Below, in pieces: positions 1 to 8,391 of a stretch of 64,000 nt of DNA. The notes under the pieces were generated by a model that worked only from the letters and a program-made list of their open reading frames with translations, had not been told where the DNA came from and did no database searches. How positions within the stretch are numbered: the stretch's first letter is position 1; every line of letters begins with the position of its first letter. The DNA is from a virus. A program made the translations under genes and the position numbers. The DNA lies in IMG/VR virus record IMGVR_UViG_3300005265_000433, positions 1 through 64,000 of that record, one strand, 5' to 3'.

Positions 1-36
1 AACAAGGTACCACAACCAAAATCATGGTACCTTGTT
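1..36 (-). terminator. Perfect 12-bp inverted repeat, probable terminator
   Basis: The first 12 bases (AACAAGGTACCA) are the exact reverse complement of 25-36, with a 12-base loop. It lies just beyond the stop of the minus-strand gene ending at 71, where a terminator for that gene would be expected. Any T-run on the minus strand would lie outside the window, so the type of terminator cannot be judged. Confidence 0.6.
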
Positions 37-70
37 GTTTAAATTTAAGCAGCAGATTTCCCAACCAGTT

Positions 71-1003
71 TTACAGCCTGCAAATATCCAAAGATTTTAC
101 TTCTTTTTTCAAGAGCTTTTTTATAATTACACTTACTGTGCCTAATAAGCAATTTAATTTTCTTAATTCATCAATATTTCCAATTAAATAATCTTTTTTA
201 ACTATTAATTTTACACACCTGATATAGTTATATTTAACAGCTGTTTCCAATAATTCTGCCCCTTCCTTGTTTACATCTAAATTAAATCTATTAATTATGT
301 AAGCAGCGAGTTTACTATTTCCTTTTTTAATGCATTTTTTTACAACTTTATACCAATCTGTTTTGTTTTTAACTTCTGCTGACATCTTATTTATTATGTG
401 CTTATTATAATTATGTGGTTTTGTATATTCATTAATATATTGTAGTAATATTTGTTGATTTAATTCATTATCACCACTACACCAATCATAAGCGCCAATC
501 ATAAAATCAAAACATTTCATTTTGTTTGAATTTAATGCATATATTAATAAATGTGAACTTAATGGTTTGCTTGTTATTTCTAAAAAATGTTTCATTAACG
601 AAACATTATCTCTATCAATAGCTATTCGATACATTGTATATTCTTGTGTATCTGCATACCATATAGTATAGACAACACCAAAATCTTCAAATAAGATATT
701 CCATGTGTTAAGAACATCAATAGGTAATGCCATTATTAATCTAAAATCCGTTACTATTTTTTCATGGTGTTTAAAGTGTGCTCTGTGTACGCCATCTTTT
801 TCGATTAATGATAAATATTTATAGATTGTAGCTTCAAAAACATAAATATGTGTATTGTAGGTAGAATGATTTTGTGTATACATTAAATCTTTTGCTGTTA
901 AAAAATTTCTATAATCTGGTACGTAATCTCCATTTTTATAATTATCTATATTTTCTGATCTCCCACAGTAAAAATATATTTCTTTCGATTTTATTATTTT
1001 CAT
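71..1003 (-). CDS. Hypothetical protein, possibly ankyrin-like
   Basis: A 310-residue protein of unknown function. I start it at 1003 because GGAGGAAACC sits directly before this ATG; the in-frame ATG 12 bases upstream contains the ribosome binding site itself. The middle and C-terminal half (about residues 125-290) has repeated helix pairs of the form 'xxLMKHFLE' and 'xxKMKCFDFMI', which look like degenerate ankyrin-type repeats, but no canonical consensus is present. Lysine- and tyrosine-rich, no membrane segment. It stands alone at the left edge, separated from the next gene by a GC-rich hairpin. Function unassigned; the repeat reading is an inference. Confidence 0.75.
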   Translation of the reverse strand: MKIIKSKEIYFYCGRSENIDNYKNGDYVPDYRNFLTAKDLMYTQNHSTYNTHIYVFEATIYKYLSLIEKDGVHRAHFKHHEKIVTDFRLIMALPIDVLNTWNILFEDFGVVYTIWYADTQEYTMYRIAIDRDNVSLMKHFLEITSKPLSSHLLIYALNSNKMKCFDFMIGAYDWCSGDNELNQQILLQYINEYTKPHNYNKHIINKMSAEVKNKTDWYKVVKKCIKKGNSKLAAYIINRFNLDVNKEGAELLETAVKYNYIRCVKLIVKKDYLIGNIDELRKLNCLLGTVSVIIKKLLKKEVKSLDICRL

Positions 1004-1059
1004 GGTTTCCTCCATATATCTATATTGAATTTGAATCTATTTTATTATTTTATCCAGAC

Positions 1060-1095
1060 TGACGTACCCCCGCCTGGAAGGACGGGAGCATGTCA
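1060..1095. other. GC-rich imperfect hairpin, possible IS200/IS605-type end remnant
   Basis: In a very AT-rich neighbourhood this stretch is C/G-rich and folds as TGAC...CCCG-loop-CGGG...GTCA. The core resembles, from memory, the palindromes that bound IS200/IS605 (TnpA/TnpB) elements. No transposase or TnpB gene adjoins it. Just beyond it, three tandem copies of AAATTAG-like sequence lie at about 1103-1124. The origin as an element remnant is inference only. Confidence 0.3.
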
Positions 1096-1119
1096 ACCCT
1101 TCAAATTAGAAATTAGAAA

Positions 1120-3843
1120 TTAGAAGGTATAAATTTTCTTATACCCTAATTTCTTTTGACACTCATCCACCATAAATTTTATCCTTTCATCGATATTGTT
1201 AAATCTTTTTCCATATGCTGAATCAATAACCTTGTCCAAATTTAAATGTGCTTCTAGTAATTTTTTTGGCATAAATTTATAATTATATAAATCACCTAAA
1301 GTTATAGAGGGATCCATTATTATAAAACTTTCCCTAACCTTCAAAATTCTCTCTACACATTTATTGATTTTTTCCTCTATTTCTTTATTCATGTCAGGCC
1401 ATACAAATGTATTATATGTTTTAACAGAAAGAGTTTTCATCATTCCACTAACACCATCAACTGCTATTGACCATGAATTAAACATACTAGAAGATAATAA
1501 CCCCAAGATAACCAAGGATGATGTTTCAATAATTAATAAAGCATCCGAGGGTATATTATGTTGTTTAATAAAAGCAACAGGTACAAAGAAGTAATTCTTT
1601 GAGTAATTTCTAGGCATAGCTAGATAATCTTTTGTTGGCCTCCACTTTAATGCAAATGATGCTGGAAATTTTTCCATTTCAGTCCAACCCCCATCATGTC
1701 TATAAGTTCTTACTTTTTCTATTATATCTTGTAAAAACTTTAATTTCTTGATAATTGATGGGTTGGCATTTTCTAAATCAAAACATTTAAGTGATTTACC
1801 TTGAAGTAAAACTTTGCCATTAATATAATTTTTTATGTAGGGCTTTAGTTCTGGATATTTTTTCAAATATTCTTCGCTTTTTTCATCACTAATTATATAA
1901 TGACCATTATCTCCCAGCATGATTCCCAGCCTCATTCTAGGAGCATTAAACATCAACTTGTTCTTATATGAAATTTTAGGCACCACAAAAGACATCTTTT
2001 TATTACTAGTCAACATTGGGCTAATATATTCAACAGTTAATTTCTGTTGAATATTATTATCATAAATAAATAACTCTTTTTCTTTTTTGTCTTTATGTGA
2101 AAAAGAAATTATTTCAACGGGAGGTGGGGTTGAGTTGGCTATTTCTGATACCCAATTAAATGGTTGATGTGCCATATTTATTTTAATACCAAGAGGGGAT
2201 AATAAATTCCATAAATCAACTATTTGATCTCCTCTGGATATTGCTCCAGTAGTAATAAAGCTTGAGGTAATATCCGTATCCTCTGAAAATTTTGCAGCTA
2301 GATAAATCCAAGCTACAGCATAATCAAAATTTTTACTACCTTTACAATTTTTAAATACAATACTTTTTTCATATTTTTGTTGTTTTGATTGCCAAGAAGT
2401 TCCTACAAATGGTGGGTTTCCCATGATATAAGTAACATCTTTTTTATCTACTATAGAGGACCATGGAACTAATAATGAATTTATATTAAAAATTCTAGGT
2501 AAGTCATCAATTGGTAAAAAATCAAAATATATACCATAAAGTTTACTTAGTTCTAAATTCATTAAATGTTTAATGATTAACATTGAAATGGTAGCAATTT
2601 TACAAGCACTCTCATTAATTTCAAAACCTATAAAATTATGTAGTTTTATTTTACTTCTAAATCCTTTCAATACTTTAATTGAGTTTTTATCTTCTGGTGG
2701 ATATAAATATCTCAAAATTTTATGTTCTATTTTTCTGATATTTTTATAATTCACAAGTAAAAAATTACCACAACCAGATGCAGGGTCCAATATTCCAATA
2801 TTAATTATTTCGTCATATAGATTATTTAATTTATTTTTGTTATTTTTGAATTTTTCTACTTTTTCATTGAGATCATTTAAATACACCGAGTTAATAATTT
2901 TTAAAATATTATTTTCTGATGTATAATGTACCCCATCGTGTTTTTGTTTATTATATATCATTAGAGATTGAAACATCTCACCTATAATTATAGGTGAAAT
3001 TTTTGACCAATCTAATTCACAACAAGAAATCAAAATTTCATATATTTTTTCTGTTAGAATAGGAATGGAATTTAATTTTATATTAAATATTGAACCTAAA
3101 AATGGAAATTCATTGATATAATGCGGAGTGTTTTTTTGTCTATTTTTTTCTTCAGTTGATAAAACTTGAAACAATAATGCAAGTTTATTACCTAAATCTG
3201 ATGGGGTTGTATTTCTAATTAGATTAGAAAATATACGATTTTTAAAAATGCCAGAAGATTCAGCAAATAAACAAAAAATCAGCATTGTTGAAAATTTTTC
3301 TAGGTCTTCTCCAACATATCCATCAATTTTTAATAGCTCATGAATTTTACTAAATAATTTAGCAACTTTTAAATTGACGGGATCCAAAACAACATCTTCT
3401 GATGCTTCATATCCAGCAAAAAAACCAAACAAATGAATATATTTCAATAATTCTTCAGTTTTAAAATTAAATTCTTGAGATGTTTCTAAATTAATTAGTC
3501 GAAATGAGTGGAAATTTGAAACTATAATATATTTTGGATAATATTCTTTAGGTATATGTAACAAATAATCATTAGCTTCTAACTGTGCTCTATCCAATTT
3601 AATTGATGCAGATTTATGTTCTATTAATGCAAGATTTGGACAAAATAAATCTAACCATTTTGGTTTTTTTGTTACTTTATCTTTTAAATAATATTCGAAA
3701 CGACCAACCTGCTTAATATCAATATCAAATATATGTAAAAATTCTATCCAAAATGAGTCTTTCCAAGACTTTTCAGATGTTTCATTCTTCCACCTTTCTA
3801 TGAATGATATGGTTCTATTTCGTATTTCATTCCATGTAATCAT
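1120..3843 (-). CDS. MmeI-like fused restriction endonuclease / adenine methyltransferase
   Basis: A 907-residue single-chain restriction-modification enzyme of the MmeI (type IIL/IIG) kind. The N-terminal nuclease signature of that family, D-x9-E-x-K, is present exactly: D65, E75, K77. A helical spacer follows, then a gamma-class N6-adenine methyltransferase with HYTSE at 306-310, the SAM-binding motif DPASGCGNF at 353-361 and the catalytic NPPF at 476-479. The remaining about 400 residues fit a target recognition domain and C-terminal helices. In this family one polypeptide both methylates and cuts, so no separate specificity subunit is needed. It is intact and has AAAGGAA before the ATG. 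In a phage it could protect phage DNA, or attack competing phage or host DNA; which one is inference. A GC-rich hairpin adjoins its 3' end, possibly a sign of mobility. Confidence 0.9.
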   Translation of the reverse strand: MITWNEIRNRTISFIERWKNETSEKSWKDSFWIEFLHIFDIDIKQVGRFEYYLKDKVTKKPKWLDLFCPNLALIEHKSASIKLDRAQLEANDYLLHIPKEYYPKYIIVSNFHSFRLINLETSQEFNFKTEELLKYIHLFGFFAGYEASEDVVLDPVNLKVAKLFSKIHELLKIDGYVGEDLEKFSTMLIFCLFAESSGIFKNRIFSNLIRNTTPSDLGNKLALLFQVLSTEEKNRQKNTPHYINEFPFLGSIFNIKLNSIPILTEKIYEILISCCELDWSKISPIIIGEMFQSLMIYNKQKHDGVHYTSENNILKIINSVYLNDLNEKVEKFKNNKNKLNNLYDEIINIGILDPASGCGNFLLVNYKNIRKIEHKILRYLYPPEDKNSIKVLKGFRSKIKLHNFIGFEINESACKIATISMLIIKHLMNLELSKLYGIYFDFLPIDDLPRIFNINSLLVPWSSIVDKKDVTYIMGNPPFVGTSWQSKQQKYEKSIVFKNCKGSKNFDYAVAWIYLAAKFSEDTDITSSFITTGAISRGDQIVDLWNLLSPLGIKINMAHQPFNWVSEIANSTPPPVEIISFSHKDKKEKELFIYDNNIQQKLTVEYISPMLTSNKKMSFVVPKISYKNKLMFNAPRMRLGIMLGDNGHYIISDEKSEEYLKKYPELKPYIKNYINGKVLLQGKSLKCFDLENANPSIIKKLKFLQDIIEKVRTYRHDGGWTEMEKFPASFALKWRPTKDYLAMPRNYSKNYFFVPVAFIKQHNIPSDALLIIETSSLVILGLLSSSMFNSWSIAVDGVSGMMKTLSVKTYNTFVWPDMNKEIEEKINKCVERILKVRESFIIMDPSITLGDLYNYKFMPKKLLEAHLNLDKVIDSAYGKRFNNIDERIKFMVDECQKKLGYKKIYTF

Positions 3844-3869
3844 AATTAGAGTTCCTTTTATTTTAAAAT

Positions 3870-4493
3870 TTAAATCCTAAATACCATCGCTTCCCTATAT
3901 GTTGAGTTATAAGATCCATCACAAATACTTACATTCATAAAAGTAATATTTCCTAATTTTACTTTACCATAAGATTCATGAATGTGACCGAAAATATGAT
4001 ATTTTGGTTTAATTCTTTTAACAGCATCCAAAAGATGTGGGTCTCCTTTTGGCAAACCATTAACACTATCTAATATTCCAGACGGTGGGCCATGAGTTAT
4101 TAAAACATCAGTATCATCATCAATTTTATCCCAAACTTTCTTTATTTGATCTAAGTCCTTCATGTAGTTCCAATTATAAAAAGTGAGTGTCCATGGAGAA
4201 CCATAAAACTTTACACCATTAATAACAATAGAATTATCTTCTAGATATATAATGTTATTTTTGGTGTAAAATTCTTCAATCAAATCATTAGTTAAAAGTA
4301 CATCATGATTTCCACTTACAAATATTTTATACTCATGAGGAAATCTAGAAATAAATTCTGATACATATTTAATTTCCCAATCATATGTAGCATTTCCAAG
4401 ATCCCCAGCAAAGATAAGAACATCACCATCAGGTATTTTTTTAATTGAATTAAACTGATAATGAATATCAGACGCTGCTATAATCTTCATCAT
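3870..4493 (-). CDS. Calcineurin-like metallophosphoesterase
   Basis: A 207-residue stand-alone metallophosphoesterase with all five signature blocks: D9-x-H11, GDLGN at 30-34, GNHD at 61-64, H134 in THGP, and GHIH at 169-172. These residues bind two metal ions in the active site. The short spacing and the GSPW segment at 98-101 resemble the MPPED/239AB branch of the family, whose members hydrolyse cyclic nucleotides or other phosphodiesters. Substrate here is unknown. The start overlaps the stop of the gene upstream (TGATG), so the two are translationally coupled. Two ATGs lie in tandem; either could be used. Confidence 0.9.
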   Translation of the reverse strand: MMKIIAASDIHYQFNSIKKIPDGDVLIFAGDLGNATYDWEIKYVSEFISRFPHEYKIFVSGNHDVLLTNDLIEEFYTKNNIIYLEDNSIVINGVKFYGSPWTLTFYNWNYMKDLDQIKKVWDKIDDDTDVLITHGPPSGILDSVNGLPKGDPHLLDAVKRIKPKYHIFGHIHESYGKVKLGNITFMNVSICDGSYNSTYREAMVFRI

Positions 4494-4789
4494 TTTTCCT
4501 TTTCTTCTGAATATTTTAAAGATTCTGATTCTGTCATAAATGTCGAAATACCAGACGTTAAAATACTATTAACATCCATTCCCCATGTAAATTCAGAACC
4601 ATATTTTCTAGATTCAGATATTTTTTCTTTCATAGCAGTTTTACCAACTTCTTTAACTACCAGTTCTCCCATCATGTCATATAAGTCATACACATGCCCT
4701 GGTTTTATAATTTCATTTTTAGTTATCACCTTACCTATTATCAAGTTATCATCTGGCCTAGTCATGAATCGACCAATAAGTTGAAACAT
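4490..4789 (-). CDS. Hypothetical protein
   Basis: A 99-residue protein, start chosen at the ATG seven bases after GGAG. No recognised motif; it is acidic and ends in a lysine/glutamate tail. A segment around residues 10-50 (DDNLIIGKVITKNEIIKPGH) looks beta-rich. It overlaps the phosphoesterase start and directly follows the small gene upstream, forming a compact four-gene run (5308 to 3870). Function unknown. Confidence 0.75.
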   Translation of the reverse strand: MFQLIGRFMTRPDDNLIIGKVITKNEIIKPGHVYDLYDMMGELVVKEVGKTAMKEKISESRKYGSEFTWGMDVNSILTSGISTFMTESESLKYSEEKEK

Positions 4790-4791
4790 TA

Positions 4792-4971
4792 TCAATCTCC
4801 TTTTTCAATGGCTTCTATTTTTTTGAATTCTAAAACATCAATATCGTAAAAATAATCTAATACACCCTTTCCACCATGCCATTGTTCCATCAAATTTTTA
4901 AATTGTTTTCTATGTATTTGATCTACTTTAGTCATCATAAAAGTTAATACTCTCATTTGTTTTTCAGCCAT
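4792..4971 (-). CDS. Small hypothetical protein
   Basis: A 59-residue basic-then-acidic protein. I prefer the ATG at 4971 because GAGG lies four bases upstream of it, while the in-frame ATG at 4980 has no spaced ribosome binding site. The first eight bases overlap the end of the gene upstream. Two short helices are likely (VDQIHRKQFKNLMEQW). No known family recognised. Confidence 0.65.
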   Translation of the reverse strand: MAEKQMRVLTFMMTKVDQIHRKQFKNLMEQWHGGKGVLDYFYDIDVLEFKKIEAIEKGD

Positions 4972-5308
4972 TTTCCTCATCCCCTTTAATAATTTGTTGA
5001 AGCATTTCTAAATTATTTTCCTTACCTCTAGCCCCAACATTCCATTTTGTTATATCTTGTAGATCTTTGCCATGTTCTTTTAAATACAGCTTAGAAATCT
5101 TCCAATCATAAATTGATATAAGATTTCCATTTTCTAACTGAATTACCCATTGATTTGCACATTTATTGTCGGCTGATGGTCCTATACCTTCTCCAAACAA
5201 ACTTTTTAATTTTTCATATGTACAGGTGATTGAACCTATCATGTGACTATTAACATATCTATCCAAATTCTTTTTCAAATCTTCTTTTTCTAATACGATA
5301 AAATCCAT
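4964..5308 (-). CDS. Conserved small phage protein, function unknown
   Basis: A 114-residue protein. The stretch around residues 41-70, with GPSADNKCANQWVIQL then NGNLISIYDWK, resembles a small family found scattered in tailed phages whose members have 'W-x-I-x-F/L-x-x-G-x-x-x-x-I-Y-D-Y/W-K'; no function is known for it. It is the first gene of a minus-strand run and has AAAGGA 10 bases before its ATG. A structured leader region lies upstream. Confidence 0.75.
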   Translation of the reverse strand: MDFIVLEKEDLKKNLDRYVNSHMIGSITCTYEKLKSLFGEGIGPSADNKCANQWVIQLENGNLISIYDWKISKLYLKEHGKDLQDITKWNVGARGKENNLEMLQQIIKGDEENG

Positions 5309-5350
5309 TTTTAAAATATCCTTTCATTGTTAAATTAAAAAAATAAATAG

Positions 5351-5568
5351 CTCCGGTAAATTATACCGAAGACTTTTCCTGCCACCACAGGCTAATGATT
5401 TGTTCACGATGTTGGCGGCATCGTGGTTTTGTCATTATTTTTAATTTTATTTAAAAAATTTATTTAATAATTCTCCGATAGCAAGCCACCGAAGCACCCC
5501 ACACAATGGAGGTCTTTGTTTCCTGCTGTCACAGGAATGGGTTTTGTAGATAAAGTGACAGCTTTATC
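5351..5568 (-). ncRNA. Tandem hairpin elements in a 412-base intergenic region, candidate structured leader or ncRNA
   Basis: Two similar hairpin pairs occur in tandem. On the minus strand each has CCTG-loop-CAGG (5378-5391; 5520-5537) followed by CTTCGG(T)-loop-(A)CGGAG (5351-5371; 5473-5494). The stems close with U-G wobbles on the minus strand but would have C-A mismatches on the plus strand, which favours minus-strand transcription. Two further hairpins are CACGATG/CATCGTG (5405-5425) inside an AATGA/TCATT outer stem, and GATAAAG/CTTTATC (5549-5568). GCTGTCAC (5525-5532) can alternatively pair with GTGACAGC (5555-5562), which would disrupt two of the hairpins. The region is richer in G+C than its surroundings. 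I do not recognise a known RNA family. Confidence 0.4.
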
Positions 5569-5584
5569 TTTTTGTCCCTTACAA

Positions 5585-5616
5585 TTGATTAAACAAATAA
5601 GTAGTTGTTTAATCAA
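5585..5616. terminator. Perfect 12-bp inverted repeat
   Basis: TTGATTAAACAA at 5585-5596 is the exact reverse complement of 5605-5616, with an 8-base loop. It lies between the structured elements and the TATATATA motif. It could be a 5' stabilising hairpin on a minus-strand transcript or an operator; no T-run follows on either strand, so an intrinsic terminator is less likely. Confidence 0.4.
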
Positions 5617-5633
5617 TAATTAATATATATAGT
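5611..5633 (-). promoter_or_regulatory. CTATATATATTAAT motif, candidate promoter (copy 1)
   Basis: On the minus strand it reads ACTATATATATTAATTATTG. Three close relatives occur at 12970, 59035 and 61357. In the minus orientation it would drive the structured leader and the 5308-3870 gene run. The core is close to palindromic, so direction is inferred from the other copies. Confidence 0.4.
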
Positions 5634-5668
5634 CTTTTTCAAAAACGTATATTTTATCTTGCAAAATT

Positions 5669-5680
5669 AGAACAAAATAA
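5669..5680 (+). promoter_or_regulatory. AGAACAAAATAA motif (site 1)
   Basis: One of eight intergenic copies of AGAACAWAATAN. It lies 52 bases before the GTG at 5721, diverging from the TATATATA motif about 40 bases away. Confidence 0.45.
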
Positions 5681-5720
5681 AAAGGAATTAACAATTTTTA
5701 AAAAATGAAGGAGTGTTGAA

Positions 5721-5915
5721 GTGCCAATTTATATTTTTGAATGTAATAAATGTAAGAATAATTTTGAAGTTTATCAAAAAAATATAAAAGATTCTTTTAA
5801 TTATACTTGCCCCAAATGTAAAAATTCAGATGTCAAAAAGGTTATGACGCCTACATCTTTTATTTTAAAAGGTAGTGGATGGGCACGTGATAACTATACA
5901 TCAAAAAAATCTTGA
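5721..5915 (+). CDS. FmdB-type zinc ribbon protein
   Basis: A 64-residue protein beginning MPIYIFECNKC, with zinc-binding pairs C8-x2-C11 and C30-x2-C33, and the ending FILKGSGWARDNY. The N-terminal 'MPIYxxxC' and C-terminal 'FxLKGSGW' are the hallmarks of the FmdB family of small zinc ribbon proteins, common in bacteria and phages but without a settled role. Start is GTG, seven bases after GGAG. It is the first gene of the plus-strand structural block. Confidence 0.85.
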   Translation: MPIYIFECNKCKNNFEVYQKNIKDSFNYTCPKCKNSDVKKVMTPTSFILKGSGWARDNYTSKKS

Positions 5916-5927
5916 AGGAGAAGAAAA

Positions 5928-6239
5928 ATGGCTAACAAAGTAAAATTAGGAAAATTTAAATTAGCGTCAATTGCTTGGTCAACATATAAAAAACTGACTG
6001 CGTGGTGGAAGATATCATCAGTTGATGGAGAAATAGACGTTACAGAGTTCAGTTCTTTATGGGAAGTATTTGCTGAAATTTATGAAGAAATAACTGATAA
6101 AAAATTATCAGTTAAAATTCCAGAAGTTAAAGATTTAAAAACAGATGAAGGAAAAGTTAAGAGAAATATAAAAATCCGGGAGGAATCCGTTGAAGAAGAA
6201 AAAGAAGATAAACCCATGGAATCATCTGGCGATTTTTAA
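5928..6239 (+). CDS. Hypothetical protein
   Basis: A 103-residue protein with an N-terminal part containing AWWKISSVDGEID, which resembles an EF-hand-like or TerB-like turn only superficially, and a charged, Glu/Lys-rich tail. GGAG precedes the ATG. Its stop overlaps the start of the holin-like gene by one base. Unrecognised. Confidence 0.7.
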   Translation: MANKVKLGKFKLASIAWSTYKKLTAWWKISSVDGEIDVTEFSSLWEVFAEIYEEITDKKLSVKIPEVKDLKTDEGKVKRNIKIREESVEEEKEDKPMESSGDF

Positions 6240-6817
6240 TGGCTAAATCATCCATCAATATTTGGGATGAAATATCAAAAGAATTAAAGGAAACATATCC
6301 AACTCTATCGAAATATTTGAAAACTAATTATGCTCATCTCGTAAAAGATAGTTTTTATAAAGTTTTCAATAGTGACGATGTAAAACATATGTTGTGGGTC
6401 ATACATATGAATAATGATGTTACGAAAGAATCATTAGACATGGTCAATAGTTTATTCTTGGCTAAAGTAAAAACTTTAAAGCAAGAAAAGAAACAAGTAG
6501 AAAGAGTTGAAAAAATGCAAAAATCTAATTTAAATAAACAAAATATGCAAATTGATAAACCACAAAAGCCAAAAAATTTAATTGGTGTAAATAGGTATAT
6601 ACTAGCATGGGTTGTTGTTTTAGGTTTTTATATTTTAACTTATTTTTTAATGACTAAAGCAATACCAAAGGAATCAAATCAAGTTGTATTTATGTTATTT
6701 GGTTCTATATCAACTGGTTTTGGAACCGTTCTTGCTTACTTCTTTGGTAGTTCACAAGGTAGTGAAGCAAAAACAGAAATGTTAAAGGATGCGCCACCTC
6801 CAAATAAAACAAAATAA
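6239..6817 (+). CDS. Holin-like membrane protein
   Basis: A 192-residue protein with a soluble N-terminal half (residues 1-115, with a short coiled coil near 80-105) and two membrane segments at about 120-142 and 149-170, followed by FFGSSQGSEAKT. The 'YFFGSSxGSxxK' ending after a hydrophobic helix is typical of the three-TM phage/GTA holin group. Holins permeabilise the inner membrane at lysis. The N-terminal extension is unusual for such proteins. It lies far from the transglycosylase at 11.9 kb. An alternative is a tail-associated membrane protein. Confidence 0.6.
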   Translation: MAKSSINIWDEISKELKETYPTLSKYLKTNYAHLVKDSFYKVFNSDDVKHMLWVIHMNNDVTKESLDMVNSLFLAKVKTLKQEKKQVERVEKMQKSNLNKQNMQIDKPQKPKNLIGVNRYILAWVVVLGFYILTYFLMTKAIPKESNQVVFMLFGSISTGFGTVLAYFFGSSQGSEAKTEMLKDAPPPNKTK

Positions 6818-6831
6818 ACATAGGAAATTAT

Positions 6832-7293
6832 ATGAAATTTTTAAAAAAATTATTTAAAAGAAAATCAAACATATGTATAAAAAGTAATAACAATTCCTTG
6901 ACAATAGGTGGTCCAAAACAATCAATACGTTTATATTTAAATGACAACAATGATTTAAATATAAAAGTTTTTGGTAATATTGAACTGGATGTTAATGGAG
7001 AAATGAGTATTTTATCAAGTGGTGATTTTTCGATTGATACAATAAATTCAAAATTATATTTTAATTCTAAAATGTCATCTCAAATTAGAAATAATAAATC
7101 TTCAATTGAGTATAGAAAAAGACAAGAAAATAATGTTAAACAGTTATTGAGCAAAGCTGAAGAAGCAACAAAAGTATTAGAAAGTATTGATGCTGGTACT
7201 CCTATTACACAAGATCAAAAAGATATTATTGATATTGTAAGACAACAACAAACAGAGGTTTTACAAAATCTTAAAAAACAAATAAGGGAATAA
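6832..7293 (+). CDS. Hypothetical protein with beta-rich core and helical tail
   Basis: A 153-residue protein. Residues 15-85 alternate hydrophobic and polar residues (IELDVNGEMSILSSGDFSID), like the stacked strands found in baseplate spike or needle proteins. Residues 90-153 are helical and Gln/Lys-rich. It sits between the holin-like gene and structural genes. I cannot assign a function; a virion role is inferred from position. Confidence 0.6.
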   Translation: MKFLKKLFKRKSNICIKSNNNSLTIGGPKQSIRLYLNDNNDLNIKVFGNIELDVNGEMSILSSGDFSIDTINSKLYFNSKMSSQIRNNKSSIEYRKRQENNVKQLLSKAEEATKVLESIDAGTPITQDQKDIIDIVRQQQTEVLQNLKKQIRE

Positions 7294-7297
7294 TAAT

Positions 7298-8389
7298 ATG
7301 GGTTTACAGGAGATGCCAACTGGTTCTGGTGCAATTGCTTTTATATCTCTATTGCATTTAGCTGGATTAAAGAAAAAAAGAAAAGCTATAATTGATAATG
7401 TATTTTCTAAATTTTTTAAAAATTCAGATAGAAAAAGTGAATGGGGTAAGATATCAAGCGTAATATCTTCACATAGTATACAAAAAGTAATACCTACAGG
7501 TTCAACTCCTTCAAAAAGTTCTCGTTCTGGGGATACTCAAAATACTCCATTTAATATTGACCAATCTGTAAATAGCTTAATGGTGATGTGGGCAGATGCA
7601 AAAAATAATAATTTATTTTTAAATAGTATTGTTGAAGAAAATATGAAAATTGAAGCTGATAATACAGGTAGAGAGAAAGAAGTTATAGCTGCCACACGGA
7701 TGTGGAATGCCGTTTGTTATGCATATGAATCAATTCATGAAATTGAAGAAACAGTAAAAACTTTAGCTTCAATAATATCAGCCCATAAATATGGAAAAGA
7801 AAAAATTAAGAATACTACAAGTCCAGCACAATTACATTTTTTTGGTGAAGATTATATTCATGGAACTTTAATTGATGCACATAATCCAGTTATGGATTCT
7901 ACACCCACATTCCCAGTAGAAGGTTCCTCTTATCAAATTATGGCAGTAAATGAAGATGATGAACATGAGCCTTTTGGTAATAGATTAATGCCAAGTGGAA
8001 CATATGATGCTGAAGATGAATATTATGGACCAGATTCTCTTAGAGTTGTTCCATGGGATTCATTAAAGTTTTTTGATCATGAATTTTCTATTTTGGAAGG
8101 TAATCCTTTAGATTTTTTATATGACAACATAGATATAAATATTCAATTTTATCCCGGTGAATATTATGGACAAGGTAATGTAATAAGTACATCAGGTGAA
8201 TTTGAGACAATAGATATTCCCCAAGGTGGTTTTGGTGTTTTGGTATTATTATCAAATAATTCTATGCCTCTTATAACTGAATGGAAAAGACCCACAGTTT
8301 CATCATTTTTCTATAATGGTTTTAATCCAGGTATTGGTTGGACGGGTAGCGATATAATATTTATGTATCGAAAGTTTACGAGGATTTAA
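7298..8389 (+). CDS. Probable virion structural protein
   Basis: A 363-residue protein, unrecognised. The N-terminus is hydrophobic then basic (GLKKKRKAIIDNVFSKFF), the middle is helical (about residues 115-160) and the C-terminal 180 residues are acidic and beta-rich with many Tyr, Gly and Pro. It is separated by only two bases from the adhesin gene that follows. The position immediately before a fibre-like gene suggests a fibre connector or baseplate component; this is inference. Confidence 0.6.
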   Translation: MGLQEMPTGSGAIAFISLLHLAGLKKKRKAIIDNVFSKFFKNSDRKSEWGKISSVISSHSIQKVIPTGSTPSKSSRSGDTQNTPFNIDQSVNSLMVMWADAKNNNLFLNSIVEENMKIEADNTGREKEVIAATRMWNAVCYAYESIHEIEETVKTLASIISAHKYGKEKIKNTTSPAQLHFFGEDYIHGTLIDAHNPVMDSTPTFPVEGSSYQIMAVNEDDEHEPFGNRLMPSGTYDAEDEYYGPDSLRVVPWDSLKFFDHEFSILEGNPLDFLYDNIDINIQFYPGEYYGQGNVISTSGEFETIDIPQGGFGVLVLLSNNSMPLITEWKRPTVSSFFYNGFNPGIGWTGSDIIFMYRKFTRI

Positions 8390-8391
8390 TA

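Noticed and set aside
5351-5616. CRISPR-like array in the intergenic region
   Set aside because: The two units are hairpins with different spacing and different loops, without equal-length repeats or spacers.
5669-5680. Identification of the AGAACA motif with the AR9-type late promoter, which also has an AACA core
   Set aside because: Only the AACA core is similar; the downstream bases I recall for AR9 do not fit, and the polymerases differ in organisation.
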